In this document: piece after piece, positions 44,941 to 55,255 of the stretch
How positions within the stretch are numbered: the stretch's first letter is position 1
How the letters are laid out: the number at the start of each line of letters is the position of its first letter
Assembly: GCF_001704415.2 (NCBI RefSeq)
Contig: NW_017189517.1
Location: 6,397,167 to 6,461,166 of the forward strand
Length of the DNA stretch: 64,000 nucleotides
Reading direction: 5' to 3'
Source: Capra hircus
Lineage: Eukaryota > Chordata > Mammalia > Artiodactyla > Bovidae
Made by a program: the position numbers and the translations under genes
The notes under the pieces: generated by a model
Database searches by the model: none
Told to the model about the DNA's origin: nothing
Seen by the model: only the letters and a program-made list of their open reading frames with translations

Positions 44941-45463
44941 CGACATCAGAGGTAGACAGCTTCCCCAAGATGCTGGACCTGATTCATATGATCATTTATG
45001 TTTTCTTGACTTCTTAGACCTTTGCATATAAATCAAATGATTTTCTATCATAAGCCTGATTCTACGCTAGTTTTAGAAATCAATTCAATTGTTGGGTTTG
45101 TGGCCAATTACCTGTGTCTAGTTCTGGGTTATCATGGTAAATTTCTCTACTACAAGACTCTAACTGGTTGGCTCTGAGAAAATTTACTTTAAAAAAATTA
45201 TAAGCATATTCAGGTCACTGTGATATTACTAGATGGATCCCCTCAGCAGGCCAATTAAGGATGCCAGCTCTGACTCAGGCCATAAATTTGAGCTTTTTTC
45301 TATTACTCAACCTCAGTCAGAGTAACAAGACAAGTTTCAGCAAAGGAGAAAAAATATCCCAGAATTATGGGATGGATTTATATAGATAACACCAGGCTAT
45401 GGTAATTTAGGTCTGAAGTCTCTTCTGTGTTGGAAACAATTAAATCATACTAAGGACAGTCAG

Positions 45464-47288
45464 ATATAAGCATCTGAATGCAGAGTTCCAAAGAATAGCA
45501 AGAAGAGATAAGAAAGCTTTCCTTAGCAATCAATGCAAAGAAACAGAGGAAAACAACAGAATGGGAAAGACTAGAGATCTCTGCAAGAAAATTAGGGACA
45601 CCAAGGGAACATTTCATGCAAAGATGGGCTCGATAAAGGACAGAAATGGTACGGACCTAACAGAAGCAGAAGATGTTAAGAAGAGGTGGCAAGAATACAC
45701 AGAAGAACTATACGAAATAGATCTTCACGACCAAGATAATCACGATGGTGTGATCACTCAACTAGAGCCAGACATCCTGGAATGTGAAGTTAAGTGGACC
45801 TTCAAAAGCATCACTAAGAATAAAGCTAGTGGAAGTGATGGAATTCCAGTTGAGCTATTTCAGATCCTGAAAGATGGTGCTGTGAAAGTGCTGCACTCAA
45901 TATGCCAGCAAATTTCGAAAACTCAGCAGTGGCCACAGGACTGGAAAAGGTCAGTTTTCATTCCAATTCCAAAGAAAGGCAATGCCAAAGAATGCTCAAA
46001 CTACTGCACAATTGCACTCATCTCACATGCTAGTAAAGTAATGCTCAAAATTCTCCAAGCCAGTCTTCAGCAATGTGTGAACTGCAAACTTCCAGATGTT
46101 CAAGCTGGTTTTAGAAAAGGCAGAGGAACCAGAGATCAAATTGCCAACATCCCCTGGATCATGGAAAAAGCAAGAGAATTCCAGAAAAACATCTACTTCT
46201 GCTTTATTGACTATGCCAAAGCCTTTGACTGTGTGGCTCACAATAAACTGTGGAAAATTCTGAAAGGGATGGGAATACCAGACCACCTGACCTGCCTCTT
46301 GAGAAACCTATATGCAGGTCAGGAAGCAACAGTTAGAACTGGACATGGAACAACAGACTGGTTCCAAATAGGAAAAGGAGTATGTCAAGGCTGTATATTG
46401 TCACCCTGCTTATTGAACTTATATGCAGAGTACATCATGAGAAATGCTGGGCTGGAAGAAACACAATCTGGAATCAAGATTGCCAGGAGAAATATCAATC
46501 ACCTCAGATATGCAGATGATACCACCCTTATGGCAGAAAGTGAAGAGGAACTAAAAAGCCTCTTGATGAAAGTAAAAGAGGAGAGTGAAAAAGTGGGCTT
46601 AAAGCTCAACATTCAGACAACGAAGATCATGGCTTCTGGTCCCATCACTTCATGGGAAATAGATGGGGAAACAGTGGTAACAGTGTCAGACTTTATTTTT
46701 TTGTTCTCCCAAATCACTGCAGATGGTGACTGCAGCCATGAAATTAAAAGACACTTACTCCTTGGAAGAAAAGTTATGTCCAACCTAGATAGCATATTGA
46801 AAAGCAGAGACATTACTTTGCCAACAAAGGTCCGTCTAGTCAAGGCTATGGTTTTTCCAGTGGTCATGTATGGATGGGAGAGTTGGACTATGAAGAAAGC
46901 TGAGTGCTGAAGAATTGATTCTTTTGAACTGTGGTGTTGGAGAAGACTCTTGAAAGTTCCTTGGACTGCAAAGAGATTCAACCAGTCCATTCTGAAGGAG
47001 ATCAGCCCTGGGATTTCTTTGGAAGGAATGATGCTGAAGCTGAAACTCCAGTACTTTGGCCACCTCATGCGAAGTGTTGACTCATTGGGAAAGACTCTGA
47101 TGCTGGGAGGGATTGGGGGCAGGAGAAGAGGGGCACGACAGAGGATGAGATGGCTGGATGGCATCACGGACTCGATGGATGTGAGTCTGAGTGAACTCCG
47201 GGAGTTGGTGATGGACAGGGAGGCCTGGCGTGCTGCAATTCATGGGGTTGCAAAGAATCGGACACAACTGAGCGACTGAACTGAACTG
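45464..47288 (+). mobile_element. BovB LINE, 1.8 kb, inside the env remnant
   Basis: Sense copy, 5'-truncated in the linker (GATATAAGCATCTGAATGC) and ending in CTGAACTG. It is flanked by AAGGACAGTCAG (45452-45463) and AAGGACAATCAG (47289-47300), a 12-bp duplication with one change. LFSQ type. Confidence 0.93.
45561..46910 (+). pseudogene. BovB linker and reverse transcriptase, longest frame (449 codons)
   Basis: The longest frame in the window. It covers the linker from GKTRDLCKKIRDTKG and the reverse transcriptase through PIPKKGNAKECSNY, FRKGRGTRDQ, IDYAKAFDCVAHNKLW, GKGVCQGC, the catalytic YADD (46509-46520) and IMASGPITSWE. It carries LFSQ and ends after MKKAEC. The stop at 46908-46910 is TGA where other copies have CGA. 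The rest of the C-terminus follows in a separate frame (46950-47279) to the natural end QLSD. The endonuclease is absent because of truncation, so it cannot move by itself. Confidence 0.9.
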
Positions 47289-49251
47289 AAGGACAATCAG
47301 TCTAATAATATGAGAAAACGGGGCTATGTGCCTTATAGATGATGCCAATATATAATTTCCCTGAAAGATAAGAATTCTACAGAGCAGACTAAGTCAGATG
47401 ACCTGAGGATATACTGGGCTACATCTAATGGAAGCTCTTAACTTACATCTTACTTGTGACTTTACTAATATTGCCTGCTATATTATTTGTATTTCACCTG
47501 TTTTACAAAATTACTGTTTCTTAAACCGTCAAATGTGTGTGAGGCCTCTAATAGAATAATATATAGTTTCATATGAGATCGATGATGGTAACAGTATAAC
47601 TTTAGATATGGGAAGAAGCAACAATTGGGAATATTTTCCTGGACCAAGAGGCTAGTAAGACAGGTGGTCCAGAGAATTTTGGATACTGTTTTATGGCCTA
47701 GTCCAGTAACAGCATATTGAGTGGCCTGTCAACAAAATCTTTGTCAAACAGCACCATGGGATAAAATGGTCATGAAATGCCCCCCATCAAATCATGTTCA
47801 AGTTTATGAGCAAAAAGGGACTCTGCCAACTGAAGACTGACACTTGCCATCTACATCTACAAAGATTAAATCACGGCTGCTGCAACTGCTGACTTTCAAC
47901 GCCCTTGAAAGGAGTCCAGGGTGAAAATTAGGAATGAAGCACTCTGTGCTCTGGACAAAACTGGCATAACAGGCATTCAGATAGTTAGATCTTTTCAGGA
48001 GAAGACTTTATGAGTCCCAATTCTTGCATCTTCTCAAACCTAGAGAAACACTGACGTCATTAACAGTGAAATCTGCTTTGGCTATTAAGGAAAAGTTTAC
48101 TATTAGAAGTCAAAATAGAGTAGCTATGGTTCAGATATCCTGGGAAATAACTAGGTGATGCTATGGGTGTACTTTCAGATTAGACCTTGTATTGCTAAAC
48201 ACTTGAGTTTTCTGAATCGTGTCAGGCTTGGATAACACCATTCTCAAAACAATGTCTCCTGGAAGCTAGTAACCTTACTTTTTATAAAACTAGGCAACTG
48301 GCTACAAGTCTCCCTGAAGTACCAGGTCCAGACTGGGTTTCAGGCCTATTCTTCTAAAAAGAAATGAGATTTATTTTGTTTACTAAATTCCAGTTATCAC
48401 TCCTCCAACTACTTCTAATTGGGTCTGTTACACCAAAATGGCAGACCAAGGGATTAGGATTTTAATCATACAAGACTCAGATCTAGAACTTGGAACACAG
48501 AAAATACTTCCAATTCAGTGTCTATACTCCAAGCTGAGGCAGTCCTATGCCCCATTTTGACAGGAAGTTATCACAGTCATAGTTGCCCAGTTCCCTAAAT
48601 TAAAGCTAAGCGAGATTCTGTGGGGCTCTGGAGTACAGATCTGTTCTGTGTTCTCCATTTCTTATCTGTAGGATATAGGCTTCGTTCAGCCTCCTTGACC
48701 TTCCCTGAGTTCCAAAGCATGGATTCAAACAATTGCTAATCAGGGAAGGGAGGGGATACAGAAACAGGAGAAACAATTAAAGGTTGGTACAGCCTTCAGA
48801 CAGAGTCCTGGTTCCTACTCAAAGAAATATGCATAATAATGCCTTTGAGCTCCCATTCAGGTGGAGGATGGTAACTTCAGACTGAACACAAGATTCCTGG
48901 AGCACAGCTCTGTTGCCTCACCACCAACCAATGAGAAAGGGTCACAAACCCTGCAACCCTCACCCCAAATGTTGCCTTCTGTTTCTGGGGACCAGAGATG
49001 ACCATCCTGTTAGGTTTCCTGTTTGGCCCTTGTCTATTTCATCTCTGAGAGGGGCCAACTAAATTGCTGTTACTACAAAGGTGGAAGCTGGTTTCAGATG
49101 TGGAACACCTCAACTTAGATCAGGTAGAGAGAGACTTCTGCTCTGCTAGGCAGGCCTATGCCCATGAACAGCAGGAAGAAGTTACAGAAGAAAGAGACCT
49201 CTGCCCCAATTCCCAAGAAGTATCTTGAGTATGAAGTCTCTCACGGGGAGT

Positions 49252-49732
49252 TGTTAGGGGAAGCATGGTGATTGAAACTGCCCACCCTGGCCAGGTACCA
49301 TACTAAACATTTGCATGAGTTGTTTTATGACAGGAGATCCTGATAAGGAATACGGAACTAATAATCCACCACCAACTGGAAGAATTTGGGAAAGGTCTGA
49401 AGGAGACACTGCGTGTCCTTCCACTTCCCAGAATCCCTCTCGCTAGCATCCATCTTGGGTGAGAGATGCGTGTGCCACCAGGAAAGACTCTGAATTAGAA
49501 TTATTGGTCAAAGACCACCCAGAAACTAATCTCATCACCATAAAACCTGACATTGCAAGCCATGCGGCAGAGCAGTTCTCCTGGGTTTCCTTACCCTACT
49601 GCTCTCCACCCAGGTGCCCTTTCCCAATAAAATCTCTTGCTTTGTCAGCACATGTGTCTCCTCGGACAATTCATTTCCGAGTGTTAGACAAGAGCCCAGT
49701 TTCAGGCCCTGGAAGGGGTCTGCCTTCCTGCA
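49252..49732 (+). repeat. 3' LTR of the provirus
   Basis: Begins TGTTAGGGGAAGC and ends near CCTGCA. It keeps ATTTGCAT at 49309-49316 and AATAAA at 49626-49631. The L1 sequence resumes just after it. Confidence 0.85.
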
Positions 49733-49956
49733 ACAGTTACAGCAACTGGAGGTGGGGGAAATGGGAAAATATTGGCCAAAGGTACAAACCTAGTTACAAG
49801 TTGAATAAGCTCTGGGGGTCTAATGTATACAGGATGACTATAATTAATTAAAATTTGCAAAGAGAGTAAATCTTAAGTGTTCTCACTGCACACGCACACA
49901 AATTGGTAAATATATGAAGTGACGGATGTGTTAATCAGCTTGACTGTGGTCATCAT

Positions 49957-50707
49957 TGAGAGGATATCAGGCAGAAAGTCTAGGGGTCCCCAAGTGGAGG
50001 AAATAGACTGCGAGTGTCATATGTTTTTTTTTTTTTCCCCCCTTCTCTATACAAAATTAAAAGGTTTCTTTTAAAACTCTATGTTGCCATGACAACACCT
50101 GGTTCCATCAGAACTTAACTTTTCTCAAACCTTGAGCTAACCAATGCATTTTCCTTATGGAAATATTTTTCTTAAGCTATGTTAATGATTATGTATTTAC
50201 CTTAGAATCTGCCTTTCTTCAAGTTGGTTCTGCCTAAGATTCAGAACTGATAATGGCTCAACAAACCAGCATGTTTTACTAATGAAGATGTTCTCTTAAG
50301 CTATGTTAATGGAACTATGCATTTACCTTAGAATCTGCCCTTCTTCAAGATTCATGTCAATTGTTTTATGGCCCAGATGACTCACCTTGTGCCAATGTTA
50401 TCTCAAAATGCATGCTGTGGGTGAGGGGCCTGGTGCCACTCTCTGAGTTTTGAGACATTTCCTTTCTCTAATTAGCAGCTTGCTAATAGGTATATAACTT
50501 CTTGCTAAAACCTAGCAAGGGGCACTCTTTTGGCCCCCTTCTCATGTCTATGTCAGAAGCCTTCTCTATCTCTTTTATATTTTAGTAAAACTTTATTACA
50601 CAAAAGCTCTGGGCAATCAAGTCTCATCACTGGCCCTGGATTGGACTCCTCTCCTCCGGAGGCCAAGAATCCTGGTGTCATTCCTGGCCCATAGCAGCAA
50701 CCTTTCA
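49957..50707 (+). mobile_element. Solo LTR (family A, second copy)
   Basis: It begins TGAGAGGATATC and ends CAACCTTTCA. It is flanked by TCAT at 49953-49956 and 50708-50711, a 4-bp duplication within the L1 3' UTR. TATATAA is at 50491-50497; the polyadenylation signal has decayed to AGTAAA (50584-50589). It is about 124 bases longer than the copy at 3828-5651 because of an internal duplication. Confidence 0.82.
50171..50347 (+). repeat. Tandem duplication inside the solo LTR
   Basis: CTTAAGCTATGTTAATG followed by a shared stretch to CTTCAAG occurs at 50171-50224 and again at 50295-50347, 124 bases apart. The first LTR copy has this unit once (about 4023-4080). Confidence 0.8.
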
Positions 50708-50959
50708 TCATTTTCTGATGTATACATGCATCAAGTCATCACACTATACACTTTAAATATAAACTTTTTAATTGTCAAGACAGGAAAGATACGAATAAAA
50801 TAAAACTTATAGAAGGAAACACAGAAGACTATTTTTGTGACTCCTGAGTAGATAATGATTTGTTGAAACACACACACACACACAAAAACCATAAAATAGA
50901 ACTTTGAAAAAGTTAACTACCATAGTGTTGATAACTTCTGATCATTGGCCTAGCCATGA

Positions 50960-51953
50960 TAGGGAAAGTGAAAAAGTAAGGAACAAACTGAAAAAAAAAA
51001 TCTTTATTAGCATAGAAATACATAAAGAACTCAAAATCAATGACACAGATAGAAATATTTTTTTAAATGAGTTGAAACCAAACAGATGTTCCACAAAAGA
51101 GAAAGTGAATATCACCAATCCTGAAAACCACTGAACTTCATTAGTGATCATGGGAATGCAAACTAAGCTCAAAATGAGACAGCATTTTATCCACATGATA
51201 CGAGCAAAAATTTAGAGTCTGACAATACCAATTGCAGGTGAAGATGTGAAACAAGAGGAACTAATACAATCCTGGTGCATGCTAAGTCTCTTCAGTCATG
51301 TCCAACTCTGTTCGACCCTATGGACTGCAGCCTGCCAGACTCCTCTGTCCATGGGATTCTCCAGGCAAGAATACTGGAGTAGGTTGCCATGCCCTCCTCC
51401 AGCTGTCTTCCTGATCCAGGGATTGAACCTGAGTCTCTTATGTCTCCTGCACTGGCAGACGTGTTCTTTACCACTGGCACCACCACTAGCATAATACTTG
51501 TAGAAGTGATGAATGGAAAACAATATGACATCATATTACAAAGCTAAATATGCACCCAGAATATGACCTAGCAATTCTATTCCTAAGTATATACCCTAGA
51601 AACTCTAATATTTAATCAAGAGACACGTATGAGAAAATTAGTAATGACAAAATCTTGTAAACATCTCAAATGTTCATCAACAGTAAAATGAACCAATTGT
51701 GAGATACTCACACTACAAAATATTATACCTTGGTGAAACTGCATGACTGCAGCTAAATTATCAACATGAATGCATCCTGCAAATATAATGGTGAGTTTCT
51801 AAAAAATGAGTTGTGTATATCGCATGATGTTGTTTTTATGAAATTCAAAAACAAACAAAAAACTCTATACTGTTTAGAGGTTATATTTATATGGTAAAAC
51901 TTCTTGTAAAAAGGAAAAAGCAAAGAATGATAAAAACAAAATTTTGAATAGTA
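50960..51953 (+). mobile_element. Old L1 fragment
   Basis: CTTCATTAGTGATCATGGGA, ATGACCTAGCAATTCTATTC and CAAATGTTCATCAACAGTAA are L1 ORF2 C-terminus landmarks in order. It is very diverged, boundaries are approximate, and a Bov-tA interrupts it. A HAL1-type relative cannot be excluded. Confidence 0.65.
51277..51486 (-). mobile_element. Bov-tA SINE
   Basis: Antisense full-length copy inside the old L1, from GCTAAGTCTCTTCAGTCATG to the tRNA-like end CTTTACCACTGGCACCACC. It has an extra short repeat TCTTATGTCTCC near 51436. Confidence 0.88.
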
Positions 51954-51965
51954 ATATGGAGATAT

Positions 51966-52185
51966 TATGGGCTTCACAGTTGCGCTAGTGGTAAAAATCT
52001 GCCTGCCAATGCAGGAGACACAGAGGCATAGGTTCAGGCTTGGGTCAGGGAGATACCCTGGAGAAGGAAACGGCAACCCTTTCCAGTAGTCTTGCTTTGA
52101 AAATTTCATGGGCAGAGGGGCCTGGCAGGCTACCATTAATGGGGCCACAAAGAGCTGGAAATGACTGAGTGGCTGAGCACTGAGC
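51966..52185 (+). mobile_element. Bov-tA SINE with 10-bp target duplication
   Basis: Sense copy from GGGCTTCACAGTTG to GACTGAGTGGCTGAGCACTG. Flanks ATGGAGATAT (51956-51965) and ATGGGGATAT (52186-52195) differ at one base. It is rather diverged. Confidence 0.85.
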
Positions 52186-52605
52186 ATGGGGATATGACAG
52201 AGAAAGGGCACTGGGCAAGGATTCATAAGCAATATCAAAAATAAAGGTACTTGTCATCCTTTACATCCAAAATTGGGTAGTAGGTTCAGAGGTATTTATT
52301 ATTCATTTTATTATTATTATTCCAAACTTACATATGTGACATATATTTTTAGATATAATAAATAAATGATAGTAAGATTAAAAAGTTTATGTGCAAAATG
52401 TGCATATATACGTATAAATTTGGACCAATCATGTCACTTCTCTACTTGAAAGATTTAATGGTTTCCATTTTGGTCTACTGAATTGTCTAGCTATAGAACC
52501 CTTCCTTTATTTCCAGCTTAATCTCATTATCCCTACCTATAAAGTACACACTAGCCCTCCTGACTTTCTTCTGTCTTGAAATAGACAAACTCTGTGCTGC
52601 CTCAG

Positions 52606-52874
52606 TGGAGAAGGCAATGGCACCCCACTCCAGTACTCTTGCCTGGAAAATCCCATGGACGGAGGAGCCTGGAAGGCTGCAGTCCATGGGGTTGCAAAGA
52701 GTAGGACACAATTAAGTGACTTCTTTCACTTTTCACTTTCATGCATTGGAAAAGGAAATGGCAACTCACTCCAGTGTTCTTGCCTGGAGAATCCCAGGGA
52801 TGGCAGAGCCTGGTGGGCTGCCATCTCTGGGGTCACACAGGGTCAGACATGACTGAAGCGACTTAGCAGAAGCA
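52606..52874 (+). mobile_element. BOV-A2 SINE at the shared target
   Basis: Sense dimer starting TGGAGAAGGCAATGGCACCC and ending GACTTAGCAGAAGCA. TGCTGCCTCAG stands at both ends (52595-52605 and 52875-52885). The right copy also serves as the left duplication of the neighbouring BovB. Confidence 0.94.
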
Positions 52875-52885
52875 TGCTGCCTCAG

Positions 52886-54059
52886 AGGAACCAGAGATCA
52901 AATTGCCAACATCCACTGGATCATGGAAAAAGCAAGAGAGTTCCAGAAAAACATCTCTTTCTGCTTAATTGACTGTGCCAAAGCCTTTGATTGTGTGGAT
53001 CACAATAAACTGTGGAAAATTCTTCAAGAGATGGGAATACCAGACCACCTGACCTGCCTCTTGAGAAACCTATATGCAGGTCAGGAAGCAACAGTTAGAA
53101 CTGGACATGGAACAACAGACTGGTTCCAAATAGGAAAAGGAGTACGTCAAGTCTGTATATTGTCACCCTGCTTATTGAACTTATATGCAGAGTGCATCAT
53201 GAGAAATGCTGGGCTGGAAGAAACACAATCTGGAATCAAGATTGCCAGGAGAAATATCAATCACCTCAGATATGCAGATGACACCACCCTTATGGCAGAA
53301 AGTGAAGAGGAGCTAAAGAGACTCTTGATGAAAGTGAAAGAGGAGAGTGAAAAAGTTGGCTTAAAGCTCAACATTCAGAAAACGAAGATCATGGCTTCTG
53401 GTCCCATCACTTCATGGGAAATAGATGGGGAAACAGTGGAAACAGTGTCAGACTTTATTTTTTTAGGCTCCAAAATCACTGCAGGTGGTGACTGCAGCCA
53501 TGAAATTAAAAGATGCTTACTCCTTGGAAGGAAAGTTATGACCAACCTAGATAGCATATTGAAAAACAGAAACATTACTTCGCCAACAAAGGTCCGTCTA
53601 GTCAAGGCTATGGTTTTTCCAGTGATCATGTATGGATGTGAGAGTTGGACTGTGAAGAAAGCTGAGTGGCGAAGAACTGATGCTTTTGAACTGTGGTGTT
53701 GGAGAAGACTCTTGAGAGTTCCTTGCAATGCAATGAGATCCAACCAGTCCATCCTAAAGAAGATCAGTCCTGGGTGTTCTTTGGAAAGAATGACGCTAAA
53801 GCTGAAACTCCAGTACTTTGGCCACCTCATGCGAAGAGTTGACTCATTGGAAAAGACTCTGATGCTGGGAGGGATTGGGGGCAGGAGGAGAAGGGGACAA
53901 CAGAGGATGAAATGGCTGGATGGCATCACCGACTCGATGGATGTGTTTGGGTAAACTCTGGGAGTTGGTAATGGACAGGGAGGCCTGGCGTGCTGCAATT
54001 CATGGGATCGCAAGGAGTCGGACACAACTGAGTGACTGAACTGAACTGAACTGAACTGA
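52886..54059 (+). mobile_element. BovB LINE, 1.2 kb, at the shared target
   Basis: Sense, 5'-truncated copy that starts AGGAACCAGAGATC in the reverse transcriptase and ends in four CTGAA units. TGCTGCCTCAG flanks it at 52875-52885 and 54060-54070. Marker LGSK with QSG, intermediate between the two marker groups. Confidence 0.94.
52923..53954 (+). pseudogene. BovB reverse transcriptase, 343 open codons
   Basis: The frame keeps KAFDCVDHNKLW, GKGVRQ followed by VC in place of GC, the catalytic YADD (53271-53282), IMASGPITSWE and ELWCWRRLLRVP, and continues into the basic C-terminal tract RRRRGQQRMKWLDGITD. It ends at 53954 because a short stretch normally reading SLSELRE is altered. The 5' truncation removed the first palm motifs. 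Among the copies it has the least interrupted C-terminal half. Confidence 0.88.
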
Positions 54060-54497
54060 TGCTGCCTCAGAGCTGTTGAGCTTACTATTCCCACTGCATG
54101 GAAGACTTTTCCTCACCATCCACTCACATTATGCTTAGGTTTCAATTTAAAGTTCTTTTTTTGTAAAGAGGTCTTTTCTGATCAGTCCCTTCTAAATCCA
54201 TTTGGGGATTTATATTAAGTCCTTTGTTATTTTCTCTTGTTATGTTGGACTTATGTATTTATGTGATAATTTCTTTAATATTTTTCTCCTCCATCAGACT
54301 TAAGCTCTATGAGGAGAGCAGCCATATTAATTTTTGTTCACTTTTGTGTTCACCAGCACATAGAACTACATTCTCTCTAGAGTAGGCACCCCCCAAAATT
54401 TGTTGTATAAATAAGTAAATGAATGGAAGAATGAATACATATGAATAAATAGCATGAAAGCATACTCACAAAATAGGAGAAAGACTCACAACATTAT

Positions 54498-54501
54498 ATG
54501 T

Positions 54502-54536
<35 letters not shown>
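54498..54536 (+). repeat. TG microsatellite
   Basis: A TG run with one TATG interruption near its start. The uninterrupted part is long enough to expect length variation between animals. Confidence 0.85.
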
Positions 54537-54537
<1 letters not shown>

Positions 54538-54638
54538 CATTACTAAAATGACTATTAAAATATGAACTTAAGGTTTAAGGGAAATGATTACAGAAAATCT
54601 CAGATATAGGAAGATACAGAGGAAAATTGTTAAACCTG

Positions 54639-54911
54639 CTGCTGCTGCTAAGTCGCTTCAGTCGTGTCCAACTCTGTGCAACCCCATAGACGGCAGCCCA
54701 CCAGGCTCCCCTGTCCCTGGGATTCTCCAGGCAAGAACACTGGTGTGGGTTGCCATTTCCTCCTCCAATGCATGAAAGTGAAAAGTGAAAGTGAAGTTGC
54801 TCAGTCATGTCCAACCCTCAGGGACCCCATGGACTGCAGCCTACCAGGCTCCTCCGTCCATGGGATTTTCCAGGCAAGAGTACTGGAGTGGGGTGCCATT
54901 GCCTTCTCCAT
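54639..54911 (-). mobile_element. BOV-A2 SINE with 10-bp target duplication
   Basis: Antisense dimer with a short CTG run. Flanks GTTAAACCTG (54629-54638) and GTTACACCTG (54912-54921) differ at one base. Confidence 0.93.
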
Positions 54912-55201
54912 GTTACACCTGACATCAATCTAAATGAACATTATATAAAATAATAACAAAGAATAAATTCATAGTGCAAAGCAAAAGATGGAAAAGAAAT
55001 AAAAAATATTGATAAACAGTGGCATCAAGCTTTATATATACAAAATAAAAAAATGGGAGAATATGGGCCTGATTTTATCGATGCAACAAAGTCGCTAAGC
55101 TTTCTGAGCTCTAGTTTACCTATCTGTAAGTACTCAAAAAATGTTTGTTGAAAAATAATCTCTAACAGGGACACAGGAACTGTCCTTTCCAAGTCTAATC
55201 C

Positions 55202-55202
<1 letters not shown>

Positions 55203-55255
<53 letters not shown>
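55203..55255 (+). repeat. Pure CTG repeat, 17 units
   Basis: An uninterrupted CTG run (CAG on the SINE strand). The other antisense BOV-A2 copies here have only two to four units. Confidence 0.92.

Larger units (their letters stand above)
44988..49120 (+). pseudogene. Retroviral env remnant, interrupted by BovB
   Basis: An ATG at 44988 opens a hydrophobic, signal-peptide-like stretch that meets a stop at 45015-45017. In the same frame a CWVC motif (45090-45101) appears at residues 35-38, as in the surface subunit of gammaretrovirus-like env. Much further on, 48998-49046 encodes a hydrophobic segment with GPC, as expected for the transmembrane anchor. Subtracting the BovB at 45464-47288, the distance fits an env of about 2 kb. 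The gene is dead from multiple stops and the insertion. What lies between is too decayed for me to read. Confidence 0.55.
39639..49732 (+). mobile_element. Endogenous retrovirus provirus, class-I-like, degraded, 10.1 kb
   Basis: Two LTRs of about 481 bases in the same orientation enclose about 9.1 kb, of which about 3.8 kb is later insertions: a Bov-tA at 40653-40810, BovB at 41992-43788 and BovB at 45464-47288. What remains of the viral interior is a leader with a possible splice donor (GACCGGTAAGG near 40288), a long AT-rich non-coding part, a possible integrase tail near 44829 and an env remnant from 44988. I see no gag, protease or reverse transcriptase, so most of the coding region was lost or never present. 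Stops and indels are everywhere. The gammaretrovirus-like env motif argues for class I. Confidence 0.8.
38737..50763 (+). mobile_element. L1 3' half hosting a provirus and a solo LTR
   Basis: Segments 38737-39635, about 49735-49956 and 50708-50763 read continuously as the ORF2 C-terminus and 3' UTR of one old L1. Landmarks: CAACATCACAAATCATCAGA, GGATGTGGAGAAAAGGGAAC, GGTACAAACCTAGTTACAAG, GATGTGTTAATCAGCTTGAC and TCATCACACTATACACTTTA. The breaks in this L1 place the provirus and the solo LTR precisely. Confidence 0.82.
52431..54445 (+). mobile_element. L2 LINE 3' part, split by SINE and BovB
   Basis: Segments 52431-52605 and 54071-54445 read as the L2 3' end. Landmarks: GATTTAATGGTTTCCATTTT, then GGTCTTTTCTGATCAGTCCC, TAAGCTCTATGAGGAGAGCA and CACCAGCACATAGAACTACA, with a terminal AATGAATGGAAGAATGAATAC-like repeat. 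It is an ancient element; the two inserts share one target site inside it. Confidence 0.75.

Noticed and set aside
45561..46910. A working reverse transcriptase gene
   Set aside because: The frame is long but lacks the endonuclease and N-terminus and stops early; it is an insertion fragment.
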